Positions 1 to 8,140 of a DNA stretch of 64,000 bases are shown one piece after another. The position numbers and the translations under genes are program-made. Location of the stretch: the NCBI RefSeq assembly GCF_046292685.1, contig NZ_JBKBQM010000005.1:1-64000 (forward strand). Reading direction: 5' to 3'. Origin of the DNA: Wagnerdoeblera sp046292685. GTDB lineage: Bacteria; Pseudomonadota; Alphaproteobacteria; Rhodobacterales; Rhodobacteraceae. Below the pieces are notes generated by a model, which saw nothing but the letters and a program-made list of their open reading frames with translations, was not told where the DNA came from and searched no databases. How positions within the stretch are numbered: position 1 is the first letter of the stretch; every line of letters starts with the position of its first letter.

Positions 1-153
1 GCCGGCCGAGAAGGACAGGGTCGTGCCGCTGTCGGCACAGAACCCGATCATGGAGACGGCGGCACTGAACCGGACCCCTTCGGCCGCAAACGGCACATCC
101 GAAAACGCAGCCAGCGACACGATGCCCGCGCGGCCCGATGCGATGCAGCGCAA
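1..153 (-). other. unidentified coding-like fragment at the left edge
   Basis: On the minus strand one frame stays open from about 153 to the window edge. It reads like real protein, with alternating hydrophobic segments such as AGIVSLAAFSDVPFAAEG and SMIGFCADSG. No start is visible, and its upstream end abuts the M24 remnant on the other strand. I do not recognise the family. It may be the truncated start of a gene that continues left of the window, placed next to the peptidase fragment by a deletion. Confidence 0.2.
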
Positions 154-164
154 TGCGCAACCCC

Positions 165-416
165 CGGGCGGCGGGGCTGGCAGGCGACAGCCGCGGGCAC
201 TTCGGCCACGGGCTCGGCGCGAGCCTTGGCAGCGAGGATTGGCCGTTCATTTCCGCCCCGACCGACGTCTTGGCCGAACCCGGCATGATGCTGGCCTTCG
301 AATGCCCGTTCTACGCCACCGGCCTTGGCGGGTTCTTCATCGAGGACATGGTTCTGGTCACCGAAACCGGCGCCGAAACCCTGAACCGCCTGCCCACCGA
401 TTTCGTCTGCCGCTAG
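165..416 (+). pseudogene. 5'-truncated M24 (Xaa-Pro dipeptidase/creatinase-like) peptidase remnant
   Basis: The last ~83 codons match the C-terminal half of an M24 'pita-bread' peptidase. They contain RGHFGHGLG, with the histidine of the metal site, then EPGMMLAFECPFY, and the FIEDMVLVTETGAE ending that supplies the last metal-binding Glu. The N-terminal ~300 residues are absent: upstream the frame closes and the sequence loses M24 similarity near position 160. The stop TAG (414-416) overlaps the stop of fdsD on the other strand in a shared CTAG. It is a dead fragment, probably left by a deletion. The family call is firm; the substrate cannot be told. Confidence 0.7.
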
Positions 417-634
417 GCGGTTTGCGGCCGGCGGATCTGCCCGGCAGCCCGCACCACCAGCGGGCGCAGCCCCGCGCCGCCGGCATCCAGCACGGCGAAC
501 AGCTGGGCGCGCATGCGGGGTTCCCAGAAGTCGTTGATGTGGCTTGCCAACCCGGCCAGCGCCTCGGCCTCGGGCTTGCTTTCCATGAAGGTGGCGATCT
601 GGTTCGCCATGCGGACGATCTTGTCAGCGGACAT
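413..634 (-). CDS. fdsD: NAD-dependent formate dehydrogenase delta subunit FdsD
   Basis: A 73-residue protein beginning MSADKIVRMANQIATFME, with the conserved HINDFWEPRMRAQL segment typical of the small FdsD subunit. FdsD is needed for full assembly or activity of the soluble molybdenum formate dehydrogenase but carries no cofactor of its own. It is the last gene of the fdsGBACD operon, in the order known from Rhodobacter capsulatus, and its start overlaps the end of fdhD by 11 bp. The ATG at 634 is chosen because it gives the usual family length; an upstream in-frame ATG would add 21 unlike residues inside fdhD. Confidence 0.85.
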   Translation of the reverse strand: MSADKIVRMANQIATFMESKPEAEALAGLASHINDFWEPRMRAQLFAVLDAGGAGLRPLVVRAAGQIRRPQTA

Positions 635-1424
635 GCGGCACCTGCGCTTCGATGCGGTCGGAATGGGTGAAAAGCTCGAACCTGTCGGGCCGGGCAAGGG
701 CCATCAGCGTGATGCCCAGCCGGTCGGCCAGCGCCACGGCATCGGCGGTGGGGGCCGAAACGGCGATCAGCACAGGCTGGCCCATCGCCGCCACCTTCTG
801 CACGAGGTCGATGGAAACCCGGCTGGTCAGCACCACGGCCCCTTGCCCCTGCGGGTGCCGCGCCAGATGGCCGGCCAGCTTGTCCAGCGCGTTGTGGCGG
901 CCCACATCCTCGCGCACCGCAACCATGCGGCCGCCTTGCCAGAACCCGGCGCAATGCGCAGCACGGGTGGCATCGTGCAAGGGCTGATGCGCGGGCAACC
1001 CGGACACCGCCGCCATCACCTGCGCCGGCGTCATGCGAAACCCCGAGGGCGGCACCGGCGCCATGTCGCGCAGCGCCTGGTCGATGCTGTCGATGCCGCA
1101 CAAGCCGCACCCCACCGGGCCGGCCATCGTGCGCCGCCGCGCGGCCAGCCGGTCGGCCGCACCGGGCACCAGCCAGGCCTGCACGTCGATGCCGCGCCCT
1201 TGCGGCACGATGGCCAGAGACTCGACCTCCTCGGGCGCCGCGATGCCTTCGGTCAGCGCAAAGCCATAGGCGAAATCCTCCAGATCCGCGGGGGTCGCCA
1301 TCATCACCGCCTGGGCGCTGCCGTTGAACGACAGCGCCACGGCGGTTTCCTCGGGCAGCACGCGTTCGCCCGGCTGGGGCCGGGCGCCGAAGGCCAGCCG
1401 CGGGGTGGCCCGCGCGCCCTGCAT
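624..1424 (-). CDS. fdhD: Formate dehydrogenase accessory sulfurtransferase FdhD (FdsC)
   Basis: A 266-residue FdhD/FdsC family protein. These sulfurtransferases pass sulfur from a cysteine desulfurase to the molybdenum cofactor before it enters formate dehydrogenase. The CGLCG motif (Cys106, Cys109 from the chosen start) is the catalytic CxxC. Further family signatures are the AVREDVGRHNALDKLAG block and the C-terminal DRFELFTHSDRI. The ATG at 1424 overlaps the fdsA stop by one base (TGATG), which supports that start and translational coupling; the frame stays open upstream only inside fdsA. It probably acts on the FdsA encoded next to it. Confidence 0.92.
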   Translation of the reverse strand: MQGARATPRLAFGARPQPGERVLPEETAVALSFNGSAQAVMMATPADLEDFAYGFALTEGIAAPEEVESLAIVPQGRGIDVQAWLVPGAADRLAARRRTMAGPVGCGLCGIDSIDQALRDMAPVPPSGFRMTPAQVMAAVSGLPAHQPLHDATRAAHCAGFWQGGRMVAVREDVGRHNALDKLAGHLARHPQGQGAVVLTSRVSIDLVQKVAAMGQPVLIAVSAPTADAVALADRLGITLMALARPDRFELFTHSDRIEAQVPHVR

Positions 1425-4315
1425 CACTCGGCCGCCGGCAGGATGCGGCGGGCAAGCTCGGCCTGGGCGGCATAGTCCTGCTGCCACTGGCTCGGCCCGT
1501 TCGACGGGCTGACCTGCACCGCCGTCACCTTGTATTCCGGGCAGTTGGTGGCCCAGTCGGAATAGTCGGTGGTGACGACGTTCGCCTGCGTATCGGGGTG
1601 GTGGAAGGTGGTATAGACCACGCCCGGCGGCACCCGATCGGTGATTTCGGCGCGCAAGGACGTTTCGCCCGACCGGCTGGCCAGCCGCACCCAGTCGCCC
1701 TGGCGGATGCCGCGCTGTTCGGCATCGTGCGGGTGGATCTCCAGCACATCCTCGTCATGCCAGACCACATTCGCCGTGCGCCGCGTCTGCGCGCCGACGT
1801 TGTACTGGCTGAGGATGCGCCCCGTGGTCAGCAACAGCGGGAAACGCGGGCCGGTGCGTTCGTCGGTGGCGACGTATTCGGTGCGGATGAACTTGCCCCG
1901 CCCGCGCACGAACCCGTCGATGTGCATCATCGGCGTGCCTTCGGGCGCCTTGTCGTTGCACGGCCACTGGACCGAGCCCAGCTCCTCCAGCCGTTCGTAG
2001 CTGACGCCGGCAAAGCTGGGGGTGGTGGCGGCGATTTCATCCATGATCTGCGAAGGATGCGTATAGGCCCAGCCGGCCCCCATCGCGTTGGCCAGCATCT
2101 GGGTCACTTCCCAGTCGGCATAACCCTGCCTGGGCGCCATCACCTTGCGCACGCGGTTGATGCGGCGTTCGGCGTTGGTGAAGGTGCCGTCCTTTTCCAG
2201 AAAGCTCGATCCCGGCAGGAACACATGGGCGTAATTGGCGGTTTCGTTCAGGAACAGGTCATGCACGATGACGCATTCCATCGCCGCCAGCCCGGCCGCC
2301 ACGTGCTTGGTATCGGGGTCGGATTGCAGGATATCCTCGCCCTGGCAATACAGGCCCTTGAACGTGCCTTCGACCGCGGCATCCAGCATGTTGGGGATGC
2401 GCAGGCCGGGTTCGGGGTCGATCTCCACCCCCCAGACCCGTTCGAAGATGGCGCGCACCTCGGGGTTCTTCACATGGCGATAGCCCGGCAGCTCGTGCGG
2501 GAACGACCCCATGTCGCAAGACCCTTGCACGTTGTTCTGCCCGCGCAGCGGGTTCACGCCCACGCCGGGGCGGCCGATGTTGCCCGTCAGCATGGCCAGG
2601 TTCGCAATGGCAATGACGGTGGTGGAGCCCTGGCTATGCTCGGTCACGCCCAGCCCGTAATAGATCGCCGCATTGCCGCCGGTGGCATAAAGCCGGGCAG
2701 CCGCGCGCAGCTCCTCGGCCGGGACGCCGGTGACGAGCTGCACCGCCTCGGGGCTGTGGCGCGGGTCCGAGATGAACTCGGCATAGTCCTGGAACTCGTC
2801 CCAGTCGCAACGCGCGCGGATGAAGGCCTCGTTGTAAAGCCCTTCGGTCACGATCACATGCGCCATCGCCGACACCACGGCCACGTTGGTGCCCGGGGTC
2901 AGCGCCAGATGATGCGCGGCCTTGTAATGCGGGCCCTGCACGGTTTCGGTCCGGCGCGGGTCCACCACGATCAGCTTTGCCCCCTGGCGCAGCCGCCTCT
3001 TCAGCCGGCTGGCGAACACCGGGTGCCCGGCGTGCGGGTTGGCGCCGATCACCATCGCCACATCGCAATGTTCCACCGAGTCGAAATCCTGCGTGCCCGC
3101 GCTGGTGCCGAAGGTTTGCCCCAGGCCATAGCCGGTGGGCGAATGGCAGACGCGCGCGCAGGTATCGGTGTTGTTGTTGCGGAATACCGCCCGGGCCAGT
3201 TTCTGGACCAGATAGGTTTCCTCGTTCGTGCAGCGGCTGGAGGTGATGACCCCCAGCGACCGCCGCCCGTATTTCGCCTGGATGGCCTGCATCCGGCGGG
3301 CGGCAAAGGCCATCGCCTCGGCCCAGCCGACTTCGCGCCACGGCTCGGTGATCGCCTCGCGGATCATCGGTTTCAGGATGCGGTCGGGGTGGGTGGCATA
3401 GCCATAGGCGAACCGGCCCTTGACGCAGCTGTGCCCGCGGTTGGCCTTGCCGTGCTTGTAAGGCGTCATGCGCACCAGCTCGTCGCCGCGCATCTCGGCC
3501 TTGAAACTGCACCCCACGCCGCAATAGGCGCAGGTGGTGATGACGGCGCGGTCGGGGGTGCCGATCTCGATCACCGATTTTTCCTGCAAGGTGGCGGTCG
3601 GGCAGGCCTGCACGCAGGCACCGCAAGACACGCAGTCCGAGGTCAGGGCAGTATCCGTTTTCGCACCGAACGACACCCGGCTGTCGAAACCGCGGCCCTC
3701 GATCGTCAGCGCAAAGGTGCCTTGCACCTCCTCGCAGGCCCGCACGCAGCGCGAACAGACGATGCACTTGGCCGGATCGTAGGTGAAATAGGGGTTGCTG
3801 TCGTCCTTGGGGATGTATTGCGGGTTGGGCCCGGAATTGTTTCGCGCGCGAAAATGTGTTGCCAGTTCGTTACCGGGCGCCGGCCGATAGCGCACGTCGC
3901 GCAGGCCCACGGCCCCGGCCATGTCCTGCAATTCGCAATCGCCGTTGGCCGAACAGGTCAGGCAATCCAGCGGATGATCCGAGATATACAGCTCCATCAC
4001 CCCGCGGCGCAGCTGTTTCAGCCTTGCGGTCTGGGTGTGCACTTTCAGCCCCGGCGCCACGGGCGTGGTGCAGCTGGCCGGGGTGCCGTTGCGGCCTTCG
4101 ATTTCCACCAGGCACAGCCGGCAGGATCCGAAGGCATCGAGGCTGTCGGTGGCGCACAGCCTGGGCACCGGAATGCCCGCTTGGGCCGCGGCGCGCATGA
4201 TGCTGGTGCCCTCGGGCACCGTCACCGCGAACCCGTCGATTTCCAGCGTCACCATCGTTTTCGCGCGGGACGCGGGCGTGCCGTAATCGGCGTCGGGGAT
4301 GATGAAGTCCTTCAT
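1424..4315 (-). CDS. fdsA: NAD-dependent formate dehydrogenase catalytic alpha subunit FdsA
   Basis: A 963-residue molybdenum subunit of soluble FDH, which oxidises formate to CO2. The N-terminal [2Fe-2S] ferredoxin domain has Cys54, 65, 68 and 82. A His/Cys cluster segment follows (DHPLDCLTCSANGDC, ~114-127), then two 4Fe-4S motifs (CIVCSRCVRAC ~184-194; CVSCGACVQAC ~228-238). The molybdopterin domain carries its own cluster (CAYCGVGC ~262-269) and the Mo ligand Cys390 followed by His391 (VCHSPT); there is no selenocysteine. The C-terminal domain binds the second pterin guanine dinucleotide. The size is right for the family and the gene looks intact. Its ATG overlaps the fdsB stop (ATGA). 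Confidence 0.95.
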   Translation of the reverse strand: MKDFIIPDADYGTPASRAKTMVTLEIDGFAVTVPEGTSIMRAAAQAGIPVPRLCATDSLDAFGSCRLCLVEIEGRNGTPASCTTPVAPGLKVHTQTARLKQLRRGVMELYISDHPLDCLTCSANGDCELQDMAGAVGLRDVRYRPAPGNELATHFRARNNSGPNPQYIPKDDSNPYFTYDPAKCIVCSRCVRACEEVQGTFALTIEGRGFDSRVSFGAKTDTALTSDCVSCGACVQACPTATLQEKSVIEIGTPDRAVITTCAYCGVGCSFKAEMRGDELVRMTPYKHGKANRGHSCVKGRFAYGYATHPDRILKPMIREAITEPWREVGWAEAMAFAARRMQAIQAKYGRRSLGVITSSRCTNEETYLVQKLARAVFRNNNTDTCARVCHSPTGYGLGQTFGTSAGTQDFDSVEHCDVAMVIGANPHAGHPVFASRLKRRLRQGAKLIVVDPRRTETVQGPHYKAAHHLALTPGTNVAVVSAMAHVIVTEGLYNEAFIRARCDWDEFQDYAEFISDPRHSPEAVQLVTGVPAEELRAAARLYATGGNAAIYYGLGVTEHSQGSTTVIAIANLAMLTGNIGRPGVGVNPLRGQNNVQGSCDMGSFPHELPGYRHVKNPEVRAIFERVWGVEIDPEPGLRIPNMLDAAVEGTFKGLYCQGEDILQSDPDTKHVAAGLAAMECVIVHDLFLNETANYAHVFLPGSSFLEKDGTFTNAERRINRVRKVMAPRQGYADWEVTQMLANAMGAGWAYTHPSQIMDEIAATTPSFAGVSYERLEELGSVQWPCNDKAPEGTPMMHIDGFVRGRGKFIRTEYVATDERTGPRFPLLLTTGRILSQYNVGAQTRRTANVVWHDEDVLEIHPHDAEQRGIRQGDWVRLASRSGETSLRAEITDRVPPGVVYTTFHHPDTQANVVTTDYSDWATNCPEYKVTAVQVSPSNGPSQWQQDYAAQAELARRILPAAE

Positions 4316-5835
4316 TCGGCGGCCTCCTTCCGGCAGGCGAAGTCGTCGGGGAAATGGGTCAGCGCGCTGAGCACCGGATAGGGCGTGAACCCCCCCAGCG
4401 CGCAAAGCGAGCCGGATTTCATCGTGGCGCACAGGTCGGTCAGCAGCGGCACGGCGGCGCCGTCGCCTGCCGCGATGCGGTCGATGGTTTCCACCCCGCG
4501 CACCGCACCGATGCGGCAGGGGGTGCACTTGCCGCAGCTTTCGATGGCGCAGAACTCCATCGCAAAGCGCGCCATGCGCAGCATGTCGATGCTGTCGTCG
4601 GCCACCGTCAGCCCGGCATGGCCGATCAGCCCGTCGCGGGCGGCGAATTCCTCGTATCCGAAAGGCGTGTCGAACAGCGCGGGCGGGAACCAGGCCCCCA
4701 GCGGCCCGCCGACCTGCACCGCCTTGACCGGCCGGCCCGAGGCGGTGCCGCCGCCGATGTCGTTGACGATTTCGCCCAAGGTAAGGCCGAAGGCGCATTC
4801 GAACAGCCCGCCGTGGCGCACGTTGCCGGCAATCTGCAACGGCATCGTCCCGCGTGAGCGGCCCAGGCCGAAGCCCGCGTAATGCGCCGCGCCCTTTTCC
4901 AGGATCACCGGCACCGTCGCCAGCGAAATCACGTTGTTGACCACCGTGGGCCGGCCCATGAACCCCTGCAGCGCCGGCAGCGGCGGCTTGGCGCGCACCA
5001 CGCCGCGCTTGCCTTCCAGACTGTTGAGCAGGCTGGTTTCCTCGCCGCAGACATAGGCGCCCGCCCCCATCCGCAATTCGATGTCGAAGGCCGGACCCTG
5101 CCCCAGCACCGCGCCGCCCAGCACCCCGGCCTCGCGGGCGATCCGCAAGGCGGCGGTCAGCACCGCGGCCGCATCGGGGTATTCGCTGCGCAGGTAGATG
5201 AAGCCCTTGGTCGCGCCCACGGCCAGCCCGGCAATCGCCATGCCTTCGATCAGGCAGAAGGGGTCGCCTTCCATCAGCATGCGGTCGGCAAAGGTGGCGC
5301 TGTCGCCTTCGTCGGCGTTGCAGACGATGTATTTCTGCGGCCCCGGCGCGTCGTGCACGGTTTTCCACTTGATCCCGGTGGGAAAGCCTGCGCCGCCCCG
5401 GCCGCGCAAGCCGCTGGCGGTGACTTCGGCCACCACCTCGGCCGGGGTCATGGCCAGCGCGCGGCGCAGGCCGGCCAGCCCGCCATGCGCCTCATACTCG
5501 GCCAGCGACAAGGGGTCGGTCACGCCGACGCGGGCGAAGGTCAGCCGGGTCTGCCGCGCCATCCAGGGCAAATCCTCGGTCGGGCCCAGGTGCAGCGGCG
5601 AGGATCCCTCCAGAATGTCGGGCACATCGGCGGCGGTGGCAGGGCCGTAGGCGTGGCGCACGCCGCCCCGCTCCACCTCGACCAGCGGTTCCAGCCAGAT
5701 CATCCCGCGCGAGCCGTTGCGGGTCAGCGCCACCTCCTGCCCGCTGGCCCTTGCGCAGGCCTGCACGGCTGCTGCGACGGCATCGGCGCCCAGTGCACGT
5801 GCCGCCGCATCGCGCGGAACCCAGACCCGGATCAT
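4312..5835 (-). CDS. fdsB: NAD-dependent formate dehydrogenase beta subunit FdsB (NAD/FMN binding)
   Basis: A 507-residue NuoF-like diaphorase subunit that receives electrons from FdsA and reduces NAD+. An N-terminal thioredoxin-like domain (~1-90) is followed by the NADH/FMN domain, with GLRGRGGAGFPTGIKW (~142-157) and the GAYVCGEETSLLNSLEG flavin segment. The C-terminal 4Fe-4S site is ESCGKCTPCRIG. It is joined to fdsG and fdsA by ATGA overlaps on both sides, as expected for a coupled complex. Confidence 0.95.
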   Translation of the reverse strand: MIRVWVPRDAAARALGADAVAAAVQACARASGQEVALTRNGSRGMIWLEPLVEVERGGVRHAYGPATAADVPDILEGSSPLHLGPTEDLPWMARQTRLTFARVGVTDPLSLAEYEAHGGLAGLRRALAMTPAEVVAEVTASGLRGRGGAGFPTGIKWKTVHDAPGPQKYIVCNADEGDSATFADRMLMEGDPFCLIEGMAIAGLAVGATKGFIYLRSEYPDAAAVLTAALRIAREAGVLGGAVLGQGPAFDIELRMGAGAYVCGEETSLLNSLEGKRGVVRAKPPLPALQGFMGRPTVVNNVISLATVPVILEKGAAHYAGFGLGRSRGTMPLQIAGNVRHGGLFECAFGLTLGEIVNDIGGGTASGRPVKAVQVGGPLGAWFPPALFDTPFGYEEFAARDGLIGHAGLTVADDSIDMLRMARFAMEFCAIESCGKCTPCRIGAVRGVETIDRIAAGDGAAVPLLTDLCATMKSGSLCALGGFTPYPVLSALTHFPDDFACRKEAAE

Positions 5836-6311
5836 GCCGCACCCCCAGCCAGAATCGCATCCAGCCGCGCCGCATCCAGCCGGCCCACCGGCTGCCCGTC
5901 GACCAGCGCCGCCGGCCCGCAGGCGCACAGGCCCAGGCAGAACACCGGCTCCAGCGTCAGGGCGCCGTCGGCGGTGGTGCCGTGCCAGTCGAGCCCCGTG
6001 CGCGCGCGGGCGTGGTCGGCCAGCGCATCGGCGCCCACCGCCTGGCACGCCTCGGCCCGGCACAGCTTCAGCACGCGGCGCCCGGCCGGTTCTTCGCGGA
6101 AGTCGTGGTAGAACGTCATCACGCCATGCGCTTCGGCCTTGCTGATGTTCTGGTCGGCGGCGATCAGCGGCAGCGCATCGGCCGGCACATGGCCGAATTC
6201 GGCCTGCACCGCGTGCAGGATCGGCAGCAAGGCCCCTTCCACCCCGCGGTGATCGGCAAGGATTTCGTGAATGCGGGCGCGACCGGCATCGGACAAGGGC
6301 TTGGCTGACAT
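5832..6311 (-). CDS. fdsG: NAD-dependent formate dehydrogenase gamma subunit FdsG
   Basis: A 159-residue NuoE-like thioredoxin-fold [2Fe-2S] subunit. Cluster ligands are Cys84, Cys89, Cys125 and Cys129 (LCRAEACQ and FCLGLCACGP). It is the first structural gene of the fds operon. It lies 46 bp downstream of the LysR gene in the same direction and overlaps fdsB by ATGA. It pairs with FdsB in the diaphorase module. Confidence 0.93.
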   Translation of the reverse strand: MSAKPLSDAGRARIHEILADHRGVEGALLPILHAVQAEFGHVPADALPLIAADQNISKAEAHGVMTFYHDFREEPAGRRVLKLCRAEACQAVGADALADHARARTGLDWHGTTADGALTLEPVFCLGLCACGPAALVDGQPVGRLDAARLDAILAGGAA

Positions 6312-6356
6312 GGGCTCCTCCTGGCGCGAAAAGCCTAGGGGAAGGCGGGCGCCAGG

Positions 6357-6367
6357 ATCAAATTGAT
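6357..6367. promoter_or_regulatory. inverted repeat ATCAA-A-TTGAT before fdsG, possible LysR-type site
   Basis: A perfect 11-bp inverted repeat sits exactly at the 3' end of the LysR gene (its stop is 6358-6360), just upstream of fdsG. Short AT-rich dyads of this kind are common in LysR operators, and the spot suits autogenous control of the fds genes. The canonical T-N11-A spacing is not obvious, so the call is weak. Confidence 0.3.
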
Positions 6368-7296
6368 TGTTCCGTTGCCTGATTGGCGCGGCCTATCGCC
6401 ACCACCGAGGCCACGAAGCGTTCCAGCAGCAGCGACCGCCGCCCCTCGACCGGCAGGATCAGCGCGAACTGCGGCATCCGCAAGGCGCCATCGTCGCCCT
6501 CGATCGGGGTCGCCACCAGCCCGGGGGCGCGGGTGAACTCGGCCGCCGCCCGCACCGGCAAGATGGTCGCCAGCCCCGCCGCCGCCCCCCCGGCGCGCAC
6601 ATGGCCCACAAGGGCCACGATGGAATTGGCCTCGATCACCGGGTCGGGCAGCAGGCCGGCGCGGGTCATCAGCCGGTCGATGATCTTGCGGTTCTGCATG
6701 TCGCGCGTCAGCAGGCACAGCCGCATCCCGGCCAGATCGCCCCAGCCGACCCGCGGCGGATAGGGCCCGCCTGCCGCCGCCCGCACCAGCGCATAGCGCT
6801 CGCGGTAGAGCGGCAGCGATTCCATGCCGGGCGGCAGCGTCAGGTCCAGATCCTCGGCCGAATAGCTGAACCCGGCGTCGAGGTCGAAATCAAAGAGCGA
6901 GGTCACGATATCCTGGCTGGTCATCGACCGCAGATGCAGCCGCAACCCCGGGTTCTGCGCCAGAAACGGGCCGGTATAGCCATGCACCGTGGCCATCGCG
7001 GTGGGAATCACCCCCAGCCGCAACCACCCGCTCAGCCCGCTGCGCGCCTGGTCCAGATCGGTCTGGATCGCGCGCGCCTCGGCCACGATCACGCGGGCGC
7101 GGGCCAGCACCCGTTCGCCTTCGGGCGTCAGGCCGATGTAACGCGACCCGCGATGCACCAGCTGCGCGCCGAAATGTTCCTCCAGCGCCTTGATGGCCGA
7201 AGACAACGTCGGCTGGGTCACGTGGCAGGCCTCGGCGGCGCGGCCGAAGTGGCGTTCGCGTTCCAGCGCGATCAGCATTTCCAGCTTGTCGATCAT
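6358..7296 (-). CDS. fdsR: LysR-family transcriptional regulator of formate dehydrogenase genes
   Basis: A 312-residue LysR protein. The N-terminal winged HTH covers residues 1-62 (HFGRAAEACHVTQPTLSSAI is the recognition region). The effector domain runs ~90-300. A LysR gene named fdsR precedes fdsGBACD in Rhodobacter capsulatus, and the same arrangement is seen here: same strand, 46 bp upstream of fdsG. The ATG at 7296 gives the usual MIDKLEML start; the frame is open further upstream, but that sequence is not LysR-like. The role in formate control is inferred from position. Confidence 0.8.
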   Translation of the reverse strand: MIDKLEMLIALERERHFGRAAEACHVTQPTLSSAIKALEEHFGAQLVHRGSRYIGLTPEGERVLARARVIVAEARAIQTDLDQARSGLSGWLRLGVIPTAMATVHGYTGPFLAQNPGLRLHLRSMTSQDIVTSLFDFDLDAGFSYSAEDLDLTLPPGMESLPLYRERYALVRAAAGGPYPPRVGWGDLAGMRLCLLTRDMQNRKIIDRLMTRAGLLPDPVIEANSIVALVGHVRAGGAAAGLATILPVRAAAEFTRAPGLVATPIEGDDGALRMPQFALILPVEGRRSLLLERFVASVVAIGRANQATEQSI

Positions 7297-7408
7297 CGGC
7301 GCCCCCCCTTCCATCCTTGGCCTAAGCCAGAGGGGCGCGCAATTCCAGCGCCACTTGCATTCGCCGCCCCCGGGCGGCACCTTCGGGCGCCAGAATAGGA
7401 AACCCGCC

Positions 7409-7789
7409 ATGCGCCATGCTGCCCCCGATGCCACCCCCCCGTTGCGCGTGCTGCTGCTGGGCGCCTCGGGCCCCGGCTGGTATGCCGCCTCGGACCGGGA
7501 CCGCCAGGCGGTGATCCTGCCGCGGCTGATGGCGGTGTGCGCGCAGTGGCTGGACATGGGCGCGCGGCTGGTCACCACGCTGGACGACGACATCCTGAAG
7601 GTCGGGCAACCGGCCGATACCGACCACACCTGGTATCTGGTCTACGAGGTGCCGTCGCTGCAAACGGTATCCGACATGCTGCACCTGTTCCGGGTCGAGG
7701 AAAACGGCGCCCGGCTGGACCGCTGGTTCCGGCTGGAGGCCAAGGTCTGCCGGCCATTCTTTCCGGTCGAGGCGCTGTCTCAGCCGTAA
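7409..7789 (+). CDS. small IacB-like protein of unknown function
   Basis: A 126-residue soluble protein with no signal peptide. It has the pattern LPRLMAVCAQW...GARLVTTLDDDILKVG...WYLVYEVPSLQTV...RLDRWFRLEAKVCRPFF, which I recognise as like IacB, a small protein of indole-acetate catabolic clusters whose biochemical role is unclear. None of the other iac genes is here. It converges on the next gene, overlapping it by 10 bp. The ATG at 7409 is the first in the conserved part. The family call is moderate and no function should be assumed. Confidence 0.5.
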   Translation: MRHAAPDATPPLRVLLLGASGPGWYAASDRDRQAVILPRLMAVCAQWLDMGARLVTTLDDDILKVGQPADTDHTWYLVYEVPSLQTVSDMLHLFRVEENGARLDRWFRLEAKVCRPFFPVEALSQP

Positions 7790-8091
7790 CGCAGCCAGCC
7801 GCCGCGCCGTTCCAGCGCCGCGATGATCGCCTGCGCCACCGGGTGCGGGCCGTTGCCGAAGCGCACTTCGGTTTCGATGGTCTGGCCGGGCATGGCGAAC
7901 GAGGCGCGGATCACGTGGGGCCCGCCATCCTCGGTGCAGCGGAGCGCGATGGTGGTGGCCTCGATCCCGGGGCCGCACAGCGCGGCCGCGGTGGCGGAGT
8001 TCGGATGGTCGGGGAACAGCTCTGCCGCCTGCGCCAGCGGCCCGGCAAAGATCGGGCCGGGTTCGATCAGGTTGACCGCTGTCATGGCCAT
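7780..8091 (-). CDS. hypothetical protein (103 aa) downstream of the ABC transporter
   Basis: A 103-residue protein beginning MAMTAVNLIEPGP, with an alternative ATG two codons in. It has no membrane segment and no cysteine motif; the end (HPVAQAIIAALERRGGWLRYG) looks helical. It lies 49 bp after the substrate-binding protein gene on the same strand, so it may be the last gene of that operon. I do not recognise the family. Confidence 0.5.
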   Translation of the reverse strand: MAMTAVNLIEPGPIFAGPLAQAAELFPDHPNSATAAALCGPGIEATTIALRCTEDGGPHVIRASFAMPGQTIETEVRFGNGPHPVAQAIIAALERRGGWLRYG

Positions 8092-8140
8092 CCCCCCGCA
8101 ACAGCCCGGCCACCCCCTGGGGCAGCCGGGCCGCCGATCC

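Noticed and set aside
1598..4381. 927-codon open frame antisense to fdsA
   Set aside because: A mirror frame of a highly GC-biased gene; the text is His/Arg/Gly/Gln-rich with no domain, and fdsA on the other strand is certain.
7409..7789. indole-acetate degradation locus
   Set aside because: Only one small IacB-like gene is present; none of the oxygenase or other iac genes is nearby.
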